From positions 1-39,260 of the forward strand of contig JAIMBC010000019.1 in NCBI GenBank assembly GCA_023511675.1: a stretch of 39,260 nt of DNA. The letters are read 5' to 3'. This stretch comes from Pirellulales bacterium (GTDB lineage Bacteria > Planctomycetota > Planctomycetia > Pirellulales > JAIMBC01). A model generated the notes under the pieces. The model made no database searches, had not been told where the DNA came from, and saw only the letters and a program-made list of their open reading frames with translations. Below, piece by piece: positions 8,744-20,954 of the stretch. The position numbers were made by a program, and so were the translations under genes. Numbering within the stretch: position 1 is the first letter of the stretch; each line of letters opens with the position of its first letter.

Positions 8744-9040
8744 CACGTCCCCATGGCCGCCGTCATCAAAGGGCAAGGGCCGCCCCCGCGCACGGCTAGC
8801 GGGCTAGCGGGCAGCGGCCGTTCCTCGGGCCGCACTTGTGTGGGGGACGAGCGCATGGCCCGGCAGCCTGAGAGTCTGAGCAGCGGATGAAAGCCATCGG
8901 TCTCGCCTGCGGAGGCCTCAGCCTATACAATGCCGCCCCGTGGCAGGTCGATGCATGCCGCACACGGTGTGGCCGTTGGTGATGCGTACCACCGGCAACC
9001 TAAAGGGGGGCAGGTTTCCTCGGTCAGGGAAGACCCACCT

Positions 9041-10192
9041 ATGAGCACTCAGGCAGCCGGGCCGGTTGACACGCCCCTGGCCCAGGTGAAGCTGGGCCGC
9101 GATGTGCTGTTGCACGAGGCGCAAGCGATTGAGCGATTGGCCCGCAGGCTGGGCAACAGCTTTGCCGAGGCGGTGGCCCTGCTTGCCGGATGTCGGGGCC
9201 TGGTGGTGGTGACGGGCATGGGCAAGGCCGGACACATCGGCAAGAAGGTCTCTGCCACACTGGCCTCGACGGGCACGCGCAGCATCTACCTCCACCCTGC
9301 CGAGGCCGTGCATGGAGATCTGGGCCGCCTCAGGCCGGACGACGTGGTGTTGGCCTTCTCTCAGAGCGGTGAAACGGAAGAACTCTTGGCCCTGCTGCCG
9401 GCCCTCGCCCAACTGGCCGTGCCGCTGGTGGCCGTGACCTGCCGTGCGGAGAGCAGCCTGGCCCGCGCGGCTGCCGAGGTGCTGGACCTGGGCGTCAGCG
9501 AGGAGGCATGCCCCCTGGGGTTGGCCCCCACCAGCAGCACCACGGCCATGCTGGCACTGGGAGATGCCCTGGCCGTGGTGGCAAGCAGGATGCAAGGGTT
9601 CGACCGCAGCGATTTTGCCCGGCTTCATCCGGGAGGCAGTCTGGGCCGGCGTCTCGCCAAGGTAGAAAGCCGCATGCGGCCGCTGACCGTCTGCCGCGTG
9701 GCCAGCGAGGCGTTGGCGGTGCGAGAGGTGTTTGCGGCCGTCAGCCGGCCAGGCCGGCGCAGCGGGGCAATCTTGCTGGTGGCCCCAGACGGCCGCCTCA
9801 GCGGCATTTTCACCGACAGCGATCTGGCCCGCCTGTTTGAAGCCCGCCGCGACGCCGATCTGGACCTCCCTATCCGCCTGCTCATGTCTCCCCACCCCGT
9901 ATCCGTTCCCCAGGGAACCTTGCTCACCGAAGCGATCAACCTGATGGCCGAACGTAAAATCAGCGAGCTGCCCGTGGTAGACCCCCAAGGCCGTCCCCTC
10001 GGCTTGCTCGACATTACGGATGTGCTGGGTATGATTCCACCAGAGCCGCTGGCGGCCAGGGCAGGTTCGGCGCAAACCAGACGCGATTTGCCCGCCCCCC
10101 ACACGCTTCGCAGGAACCCCAGTAGCACCATCCCGGAAACCAGCACCGATCTGCCGCTGCTCGACGCCGATGCCGGCTTGCCCAGCCCATGA
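9041..10192 (+). CDS. kdsD: Arabinose-5-phosphate isomerase (KpsF/GutQ/KdsD family, SIS domain plus CBS pair)
   Basis: GLVVVTGMGKAGHIGKKVSATLASTGTRSIYLHPAEAVHGDLG, FSQSGETEEL, LHPGGSLGRRL; C-terminal CBS repeats. Start ATG 9041 chosen over the upstream in-frame ATG at 8930. Confidence 0.93.
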   Translation: MSTQAAGPVDTPLAQVKLGRDVLLHEAQAIERLARRLGNSFAEAVALLAGCRGLVVVTGMGKAGHIGKKVSATLASTGTRSIYLHPAEAVHGDLGRLRPDDVVLAFSQSGETEELLALLPALAQLAVPLVAVTCRAESSLARAAAEVLDLGVSEEACPLGLAPTSSTTAMLALGDALAVVASRMQGFDRSDFARLHPGGSLGRRLAKVESRMRPLTVCRVASEALAVREVFAAVSRPGRRSGAILLVAPDGRLSGIFTDSDLARLFEARRDADLDLPIRLLMSPHPVSVPQGTLLTEAINLMAERKISELPVVDPQGRPLGLLDITDVLGMIPPEPLAARAGSAQTRRDLPAPHTLRRNPSSTIPETSTDLPLLDADAGLPSP

Positions 10193-10269
10193 CCGTGCGG
10201 CCCTCTCATTACAACCCCTACTAACCGCAACAGCCAACGCGGCGGCAATCCCGCCCGCAGGATGCCTCC

Positions 10270-10791
10270 ATGACACTGGTACGCCGCTGCCAGCGAATCG
10301 AGCTGATTCTGGCCGATGTGGACGGCGTGTTGACCGACGGCACGCTGATCCTCAGCAACGAAGGGATCGAGACAAAGCTGTTTCACATCCGTGACGGGTT
10401 GGGGATCAAGCTTTGGCAGCGTGCGGGCGGCAAGTTTGGTCTGATCACCGGCCGGAGTTCCCACAGCGTGAACCTGCGGGCAGCCGAGCTGGGCATTGAG
10501 CTGGTGCGGCAGGGCACGGAGAACAAGCTGGCGGCGGCGCGGGAGATCTTGGCGACGTTAGGGCTGGTACCGGAGCAGTTGTGCTTTATCGGAGACGATC
10601 TGCCGGATCTGGCCGTGGTGCGCTGGGCCGGGCTGGGCGTGGCCGTGGCAGATGCCTGCGAGGAGGTACGAGCGGCGGCACACTATGTGACCTCGCTTTC
10701 CGGGGGGCATGGGGCCGTGCGCGAGGTGGTTGAGCAAGTCCTCAAGTCTCAGGGCCGCTGGGACGACGTGGTACAGTTGTTTCAGGGCTGA
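10270..10791 (+). CDS. kdsC: 3-deoxy-D-manno-octulosonate 8-phosphate phosphatase
   Basis: HAD motif ILADVDGVLTDG, FHIRDGLGIKL, FGLITGRSS, CFIGDDLPDL; immediately downstream of kdsD. Confidence 0.93.
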   Translation: MTLVRRCQRIELILADVDGVLTDGTLILSNEGIETKLFHIRDGLGIKLWQRAGGKFGLITGRSSHSVNLRAAELGIELVRQGTENKLAAAREILATLGLVPEQLCFIGDDLPDLAVVRWAGLGVAVADACEEVRAAAHYVTSLSGGHGAVREVVEQVLKSQGRWDDVVQLFQG

Positions 10792-10812
10792 CCCAGTAAC
10801 TCAGGCCACACC

Positions 10813-13800
10813 GTGTTGCACCGCCTGATTCGCACCACACTCAGCCTGTTGCTGCTGCTGGCGGCGTACGGGCTGTACAGCCGGCTGGTCGTGCCATGGA
10901 TCGAGCCCGCTGCCCGCCGTCCTCAGGGCCGCGCCTCAACGGAAGCCGAACGTGCGGCCGCGCGCAACGCCGTGCGGGCCGCGCGCGAGGAACTATCTGC
11001 CTGGTTCGCTCCCGGCGATTGGGAGCTGCACTCCTCCAAGATCCTTGAAACGCCCCAGGGCAAGCTCCTGCTCGAGCAGTACCAGAATGTTGGCCGGGGC
11101 CAGATTCGCGTCCGCCCCTGCACCATGGTGCTCTGGCCCCAAGGCCAGTTCGAAGACGAGCGCGAGCGGCAGCGCCGGGCCATCGTGGTGCAAGCTCCGT
11201 CCGGCGCCATCCTGCAATTCGACAGCGAGTTCGATCTGAAACAGGGCCGTGTCGGCAAGCTGGTGGGGGGCAAACTGGTCGGCCGCGTGATCCTGCGCAG
11301 CGACTGCAAACACCCCGGGCCAGCAGACGACCTGTGGGTCACTGCTCGCGAACTGTACCTTACCGAAGAGCGCCTCACCTCCGCGCACGAGGTGCGCTTC
11401 CGCCTGGGAGAGAACCGGGGCCAGGGCCGGGAACTCGTGGTGCGGCTGGCCCGCACGTCCGGTGCCGGGGACCAGCCAGCCAGCGGCGCGGTACGTACCG
11501 TGGAATTGCTGCAAGACGTGCGGCTCGAAGTGCAGCAAACAGGCGCAGGCCTGTTTGCCGGCCTGTCACCCCTCGGCAAAGTGCCAGGGTCGCCGCGAAT
11601 GGCAGCCGCCCCGGCAGGAAGCCAGTTGCCACCCGGCGCGCCTGCGGCGGATGTCTTGCCCCAGCCGCCCACGCCGGCAGCCGACGCCACGGCGCGGCCC
11701 GGCCCCGTGGAAGTGGCTTGCGATGGGCCGTTCCGCTTCGATCTGGAGCAACAGGTGGCGACCTTCGAACGGCGCGTCACCGTGCGGCGGCGCCTGCCCC
11801 AGATGGCGCCTGACGCCCTCGATTGTGAGCTGCTGGCCATTCACTTTCGCCGCGAGCCAGCGTTGTCGGGCCAACAAGAGGGTGCCGCGACGGACGCGTC
11901 TGGACCGCGTGGTGCGTCTGACCCGACCGATGCGGGGGCCGGGCGGCTGGTACCAACCCGCATTGTGGCCACAGGTGATCCCGTGGTGGTCGAGTCTCCG
12001 CTGTATGGCGTCTCTGCGCGGGCCAGCCGCGTCGAATACGATTTGCAGTCGGGAATGGTACGCCTGCACGACCGCAAGCAGGCCCTACTGCGCCGGCTGG
12101 ATGCTGTGACAGGGGAGCAGCGCGAGATCCGCTGCCTGAGGCTGGAGTACACGCCGGACCCGCAGGGAGGCTGGGGCACGCTGCTGGCGGAGGGACCCGG
12201 CTGGATGCGCGGCTGGCTGCCCACCGAGGACCCGGCCCAGGCGGCCGGCGCCTCGGGGGAGGTGCAGCGTGCCGCAAGCGCCGCCGCACTCTCAGACGCA
12301 CAGACCGACGTGAGTTGGGAGCGGCACCTGCACTTTCGCCTGCACGAGGGATTGCGCGTGCTGTCGCTGATGGGCCCTGCGCGGATGGCCCTGCCGGGCC
12401 AGGCCAGTCTGGCCGCAGCCGAGATCCATGTGTGGTTGCGCGAGGACCAGGCTCCGCCCCCCCCAGCAGGCAACCCCGGCCGGCTGATCCCCGAACGCCT
12501 GCTGGCACGCGGCAACGTCGAGATCGATTCTCCCCAGTTCCTCGGCAGCGTCTCCGACCTGCAAGTGTGGTTTGAACGCCCACCCTCTGTGCCCAGTCTC
12601 CAGCCTGGGGCCCATGCCCTAGGGGCTGCATCGCCGGTCACGGCAGGCGAGGAACCGGCAACGGCCCTCCACGAGGCCGCTGCTCTGCCCGCCGGCGCGC
12701 ACGATGACGCGGGGCCGCGATTGTTCCCAGCCGAAGGCGACTCCGAGCAGCAAGCGGGCAGCTACGACATCTCGGCCCAACTGCTCCAGGTGCGCTTGCT
12801 GCTGCGGGAAGGGCAGGCCCTGGTGCCGGTGGAACTGCGGGCACAGGGCGCCGTGCGGCTGCGCGAGCTGGCCGGCGATGGTGGGCGTGCGCCGCTTGGG
12901 CTGGACGGCGAGCTGATGCATGTGCTGCAACAGAACGGCGTGCTCACGTTGACGGCTGCTGGCGCGCCCTCCACGCTGTTCGGGCCTGGCGTCACGCTGG
13001 TGGGCGAGCAGATCGTCGTCGAGCAAGCTGCCGAGTTGCGGGTGACGATCGACGGCGCCGGGCAGATGCAGATCGACGCACCGGCGGCCAGCGTCGGGCA
13101 GGCGCCCGGCTGGCAAGCAGACGCCGGCCCGGACCGCCTGCTCATTCGTTGGGACAGGGCCTTCCAGCTCCGGGGGCGTACGGCCCGCTTCACGGGGTCC
13201 GTGGCGGCCAGCCGCGCGCACGAGGAGCTGAAGACCAACGAGCTGCTGGTCGAGTTCACCGCTCCGCTCCGTCTGGATCTCCACGATGACAGGCGGCCGG
13301 GTCTGGCTCGGCTCACCTGCCCGGGGCAGGCACACCTCAAGCGGCGAAGCCTCCAGCTCGGCCAGACACGCTCCCTCGATCGGCTGCTAGTGAAGGACCT
13401 GCGGTGGGACATGCAGACGGGGCGCCTGTGGTGCCAGGGTCCCGGCTGGCTGCGGACCACCTCGATGGGAAGCAGCGTCTTGCCCCCCCCTGGCAAGACA
13501 GCACCGCAGCCCGCGGTCCCCCCCTCCGGCGGCGTGGATGGCCCAGCCCAGGACGCCGCCGCAATGGTGCGGCAGGGTGCGTTGCTCATGGCGAGCGGCG
13601 GCCGGGCGGCAGAGGGCACGCCTGCCGCGGCACTCCTCGGCCCAGCCGAGGCCGACGCTGGCGGCTCCTCGGGCCTGACCTTTCTGGGCGTGGAGTTCCA
13701 GCAGTCCCTGGAGGGCAATCTGCAACAGCGCGAGCTGGCGTTCGTCGGCGGAGTGCGTGCCGTGTACCGACGGGTGTCTCGCTGGGACGAAGAGCTGCCT

Positions 13801-14172
13801 GCCGATGAACCCGACTTGCGGGGAACAGAGGGCTTTGCCCTGCAGTGCGAGCGGCTGCTGGCCGCCGAGATGGGCCAGTTGGCCGACGGCGGGCCTGCCT
13901 ATGACCTCGAGGCCAGCGGAACCACCATCGTGGAAGGAGCTGACTTCACCGCGCAGGCGCATCGCATGAGCTACTCCCAGAGCAAGGACCTGCTGCTATT
14001 AGAAGGAGGCGGCCGCGACGATGCCAGGTTGCTGCGCCGCGCGGCAGACGGCTCTCGCCTGGGCGAAACACAGGCACGCAGAATCTACTACTGGCGCTCG
14101 CGCAACCGGGTGCGGGTAGAGGATATCCGCGGCTTCGACGTCAACGACCTTGGCCTGCGCCAGCGGCACTAG
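10813..14172 (+). CDS. Very large LptC/LptA-like (OstA-type) periplasmic LPS-transport-related protein
   Basis: 1119 aa; N-terminal TM anchor MLHRLIRTTLSLLLLLAAYGLYSRLVVPWIEP; repeated beta-type segments such as VEVACDGPFRFDLEQQVATFERRVTVRR and PTRIVATGDPVVVESPLYGVSARASRVEYDLQSGMVRLHDRKQALL; position after kdsD-kdsC matches lptC-lptA in proteobacteria. Confidence 0.65.
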   Translation: MLHRLIRTTLSLLLLLAAYGLYSRLVVPWIEPAARRPQGRASTEAERAAARNAVRAAREELSAWFAPGDWELHSSKILETPQGKLLLEQYQNVGRGQIRVRPCTMVLWPQGQFEDERERQRRAIVVQAPSGAILQFDSEFDLKQGRVGKLVGGKLVGRVILRSDCKHPGPADDLWVTARELYLTEERLTSAHEVRFRLGENRGQGRELVVRLARTSGAGDQPASGAVRTVELLQDVRLEVQQTGAGLFAGLSPLGKVPGSPRMAAAPAGSQLPPGAPAADVLPQPPTPAADATARPGPVEVACDGPFRFDLEQQVATFERRVTVRRRLPQMAPDALDCELLAIHFRREPALSGQQEGAATDASGPRGASDPTDAGAGRLVPTRIVATGDPVVVESPLYGVSARASRVEYDLQSGMVRLHDRKQALLRRLDAVTGEQREIRCLRLEYTPDPQGGWGTLLAEGPGWMRGWLPTEDPAQAAGASGEVQRAASAAALSDAQTDVSWERHLHFRLHEGLRVLSLMGPARMALPGQASLAAAEIHVWLREDQAPPPPAGNPGRLIPERLLARGNVEIDSPQFLGSVSDLQVWFERPPSVPSLQPGAHALGAASPVTAGEEPATALHEAAALPAGAHDDAGPRLFPAEGDSEQQAGSYDISAQLLQVRLLLREGQALVPVELRAQGAVRLRELAGDGGRAPLGLDGELMHVLQQNGVLTLTAAGAPSTLFGPGVTLVGEQIVVEQAAELRVTIDGAGQMQIDAPAASVGQAPGWQADAGPDRLLIRWDRAFQLRGRTARFTGSVAASRAHEELKTNELLVEFTAPLRLDLHDDRRPGLARLTCPGQAHLKRRSLQLGQTRSLDRLLVKDLRWDMQTGRLWCQGPGWLRTTSMGSSVLPPPGKTAPQPAVPPSGGVDGPAQDAAAMVRQGALLMASGGRAAEGTPAAALLGPAEADAGGSSGLTFLGVEFQQSLEGNLQQRELAFVGGVRAVYRRVSRWDEELPADEPDLRGTEGFALQCERLLAAEMGQLADGGPAYDLEASGTTIVEGADFTAQAHRMSYSQSKDLLLLEGGGRDDARLLRRAADGSRLGETQARRIYYWRSRNRVRVEDIRGFDVNDLGLRQRH

Positions 14173-14388
14173 CCGCGGGCCGGCCGGGACTCGCTGCCGC
14201 TGGCTCGCGTGGGCCCCCACTGTTGCCGCCGCTGCCCGGCCTGCTGCGCCCGCGGCCGCTGTTGCTGCTGCCCCGCCTGCTGCTGCTCTGGCTCGCCCTG
14301 GCCGCATTGCGGGCGCCTGGCTCCCCCCTGCTGCTGCGGCCCCGCTACAATACCGCAAGGCAATCCTCTGTTTTTCAGGGAAGCGCAC

Positions 14389-14826
14389 ATGGCTTGGCTG
14401 AGACACTTGGCATTGCGGTGCCGCGACATGGAACGCTCGCGCGCGTTCTACGAGCAGGTGATCGGCCTGCGCTTTGTGGGCTACCGGCCCCATGGCCGGG
14501 GCCTGGACCTGAGCGATGGCGTCAACAACATCACGCTCATCCAGCAGCCCGAGACGTGCCGCCGACAACCATTGCCCGAGGGCGAGGAGTTCATTCACTT
14601 CGGCCTGGTGGTGGATGATCCCGACCAGGTCTGGCAGCGGTTGCGCGCCTGGGGGGCAACCTTTGTACGTGAAGACGTCAAGCAGCGGCTGCCGATCCAG
14701 CCGGGCGACCGCCCCCCCGCCTCGTACAAGGTGCTCGACCCGGACGACAACGTGGTGGATATCACCTCCAACCGCCAGGAGTGGCGCGGCGTGGAACTGC
14801 CTGCCGTCCGCACCACGGCTGACTGA
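14389..14826 (+). CDS. VOC (glyoxalase/bleomycin resistance) family protein
   Basis: MAWLRHLALRCRDMERSRAFYEQVIGLRFVGYRP..., EEFIHFGLVVDDPDQVWQRLRAWGA, YKVLDPDDNVVDIT. Confidence 0.88.
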   Translation: MAWLRHLALRCRDMERSRAFYEQVIGLRFVGYRPHGRGLDLSDGVNNITLIQQPETCRRQPLPEGEEFIHFGLVVDDPDQVWQRLRAWGATFVREDVKQRLPIQPGDRPPASYKVLDPDDNVVDITSNRQEWRGVELPAVRTTAD

Positions 14827-14960
14827 ATGCCGTTGCTTCGCTCGCCTGCCTTCCCTTCTTGTCCCCCCCCTGAGGCGGCCGGCGCGGCGGCCAACGGCCC
14901 TCCGACCTGATCGTTTACCGTGGCGGTCAGCGAGGAGGAATGGTTCCGCGATCATCATGC

Positions 14961-15022
14961 AACGCCAGGACGCAAAGACGCAAAGGCGCCATGGAAACGA
15001 TCCAACTCCTTGCGTCTTCGCG
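14961..15022. repeat. Imperfect inverted repeat of the CGCAAAGACGCAAAGG type (short intergenic repetitive element)
   Basis: GACGCAAAGACGCAAAGG (14969-14986) facing CCTTGCGTCTTCGCG (15008-15022). Confidence 0.6.
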
Positions 15023-15195
15023 CGATGGCCACCTAGCGATTGCCGCATCAGCGTGCGGGCTGAGCAATGTTTTCTGCGGGGCCCGTCCGCGGACATTGGG
15101 CCAGCGTTTCACACAAGAGGAGGCCTGCTGATGCCGCTGGTCAGGCCTCATCGAGTTGCTGTACGGTTACGATCACGCGGCAAGGAGTTGCAGAG

Positions 15196-17174
15196 ATGAC
15201 GTGGAAACCGCGGCTGGGGGCGTTTCCCCTCGATGGAGGCTATTGCTTTCGCGTCTGGGCACCGCAGGCACGCACCGTCGAGGTGGTGATCCAGCGGACA
15301 GCCGATGACGCCGCGCGGGGGCAAACGTCTGGTACCCCCGCACAGGCTGAGTGCCCACACGGGGCGCACGCGCGAGTCGAGCAGGCACACGGCGCGCAGG
15401 AAGGGGGCGACGAGTTGGTGCTGCCCATGGAGCGGGTCGAAGGAGGCTACTTCACGGCCTTTTCCACTGCCCTCCGCGCGGCAGACCGCTACCGCTACCG
15501 CGTCGACGGTGCGGGGCCGTTTCCCGATCCTGCTTCGCGATTTCAGCCGGAGGGGGTACACGGGCCGTCGGAACTGGTAGATCCCAGCCTTTTTTGCTGG
15601 ACGGATGCCGGGTGGGGCGGCGTGGCGCTGTCTGATGCCATCTTCTACGAGCTGCACGTGGGCACTTTTTCGGCGGAAGGCACATTTGCCGGCGTGGTCG
15701 AGCGATTGCCCAAGTTAGTGGAGTTGGGGGTCACGGTGTTGGAGCTGATGCCGTTGGCCGATTTTGCCGGGCAGCGGAACTGGGGTTACGACGGCGTGAG
15801 CCTGTTTGCGCCCGCGCGCTGCTATGGCCGCCCCGACGATCTGCGGCGGCTGGTGAACGAGGCGCACCGGCTTGGCCTGGGGGTGATCCTGGACGTGGTC
15901 TACAACCACCTGGGCCCGGATGGGAACTACCTGGCCGCCTACAGCCCCTACTACTTCTCGCGAGAGCGGCACACGGCCTGGGGCGCCGGACCGGATTTCG
16001 ATGGTCCACACAGCAGCGCGGTGCGGGAGTTCTTCATCGAGAACGCCCTGTACTGGCTGCACGAATTCCATCTGGACGGACTGCGGCTGGACGCCACGCA
16101 CACGATCGTGGACACCAGCCGCCTGCACATTCTGGCAGAACTGGCTGAGCGTGTGCACGCGGCCTGCGCGCCGCGCCGCGTGTTGCTGATCGCCGAGGAC
16201 AATCGCAACCTGGCACAACTGGTGCGGCCGCGCAGTGCCGGCGGTTGGGGACTGGATGCCGTCTGGGCCGACGACTGGCACCATCAGATGCGGCGCCTGC
16301 TGGCGCAAGACCACGAGGGCTACTACCGAGACTACCGCGGCACGGTGGAGGACCTGGCCGCCACCATTCGCCAGGGCTGGCTCTACACGGGCCAGCATTC
16401 GCGGCATTGGGGCGCGCCGCGAGGGACGGACCCGGCCGGTCTGGCACCGAGGCAGTTCGTGGTGTGCTTGCAGAATCACGACCAGGTGGGCAACCGGGCC
16501 CTGGGCGAGCGGTTGCATCACCAGATCGATCTGGCGGCGTGGCGTGCCGCCTCGGCGCTCCTGATGTGCCTGCCGCAGACGCCGCTGCTGTTCATGGGCC
16601 AGGAGTGGGCAGCCACGTCTCCCTTCCTGTTTTTCACCGACCACGACGAGGAACTGGGACGCCAGGTTACCGCCGGCCGCCGGCGGGAGTTCCGGCATTT
16701 CTCGGCCTTTGCCGATCCCGAGGCCCAGCGGCGGATTCCCGATCCGCAGGCCGAAGCCACCTTCCGCGCCAGCCAGCTCGACTGGGATGAAATCCGCCGC
16801 GAGCCTCACGCCTCGATCCGCCGGCTGTACCAGACGCTGCTCTCCCTGCGGCGCCGCGAGCCGGCCCTGCGTTCGGCCCAGCTTGCCGTGCATCAGGTCG
16901 AGGCCGCGGGAGCAGACTCGCTCGTGCTACGCAGGCCTGGCGATGGCGAGGGAGATTGGCTGATCGTCGTCCGCCTGCGCGGCAGGGGTGCGGTCGACCT
17001 CCGCGGCCACGCCGTGGCAGAGCCTGGAACCGGCCGCCGCTGGGCGATATGTTTGACCACAGAGGATGCCGCATTCAGCCCTCAGCCGAATCCCCCGCAA
17101 GTCGATCTGACCACGGGCGGACCCCTGCTGCACTTTGCCGTCCCGGCCGCGGTCCTCTTGCGGGAACGCCACGC

Positions 17175-17178
<4 letters not shown>
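15196..17178 (+). CDS. treZ: Malto-oligosyltrehalose trehalohydrolase
   Basis: DAIFYELHVGTFSAEGTFAGVVERLPKLVELGVTVLELMPLADFAGQRNWGYDGV, HEFHLDGLRLDATHTI, LLFMGQEWAATSPFLFFTDH; AAGGAG SD before ATG 15196. Confidence 0.94.
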
Positions 17179-20234
<3,056 letters not shown>

Positions 20235-20236
20235 GC

Positions 20237-20480
20237 GATTTTGGATTGTTCCGCCGCCGCATGTTGCGCGAGAGCAGAGTTTTCCGGTGTGCCAAGGGAG
20301 CCGCTCCGAGAAGTTCGGATTACTCCTGTACCCCCGCGATCGGCCAGCCGCCATCCGCTTCGCGCAATCCAAAATCGGGCCATTTTGGATTTTCGATTTT
20401 GGATTGTTGTGCTGCAGCGTTTTGTGCCAGGGCAGGCTTTTCCTGCGTGCCTCATAGCCTTCCCGTGACTCATATCTGTA
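20237..20480. repeat. Two degenerate direct copies (~120 bp each) of an element starting GATTTTGGATTGTT
   Basis: GATTTTGGATTGTT at 20237 and GATTTTGGATTGTT at 20395; both continue through GTTTTCC/CTTTTCC..GTGTGCC/GCGTGCC to ACTCcTGTACCCC / ACTCATATCTGTACCCC. Confidence 0.6.
20365..20406. repeat. Nested inverted repeats allowing two alternative hairpins
   Basis: CAATCCAAAATC (20365-20376) / GATTTTGGATTG (20395-20406), and AATCCAAAAT (20366-20375) / ATTTTGGATT (20382-20391). Confidence 0.65.
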
Positions 20481-20840
20481 CCCCGCCATGGGCCAGACGC
20501 CATCCGCCGACGTGCCCGTTGGCCCAAATCTCTTGCCCGCGTCGCCGCGGGCCCAGCACACACGGAGAGCTGATCGGAATGAACATGCCCACTTCCTCAG
20601 CCAGCTTCGCCGTGGAGTACCTGCCAGTGCGTCTCCGTCGCCGCACCTGCTCGAGCCAGTTCTCGATCTCCAGGGAGCGTTGGTTCCGAATGCCCTCCTC
20701 TCTTTGGTGCTTGCTGCCTGTATATCGCCTTCAGGTAGCGTCATCGAGCTTCGGCGCGACCTGCCGGCGGCGTTCTCCGCACCGCACTGTCGGCCACACT
20801 CAGCCTCCGGCCGGGTTGTGATTCAAGCAGCGCCGGCCCG

Positions 20841-20954
20841 CCTGGCCAGGCCGGCAAGGACCTGGCCAGGCCGGCAAGGAGGGGGGGGCTGCCTCTGCGG
20901 TCAATAGCCCACGCCAGGATCAGCCGCCGGCGTTGACGTCAGCCGCCGGCGTTG
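20841..20954. repeat. Two short tandem duplications downstream of wecB
   Basis: CCTGGCCAGGCCGGCAAGGA x2 exact (20841-20860, 20861-20880); TCAGCCGCCGGCGTTG x2 exact (20920-20935, 20939-20954). The second extends into the wecB 3' end. Confidence 0.8.

Noticed and set aside
8918-10464. Minus-strand ORFs opposite kdsD/kdsC (452 aa, 279 aa)
   Set aside because: Overlap strongly supported genes; no family motifs.
14209-14388. Cys/Leu-rich N-terminal extension upstream of the VOC protein (CCRRCPACCARGRCCCCPACCCSG) and a Leu-rich alternative frame
   Set aside because: Both arise from CTG/TGC-rich intergenic DNA; the VOC domain starts cleanly at ATG 14389.
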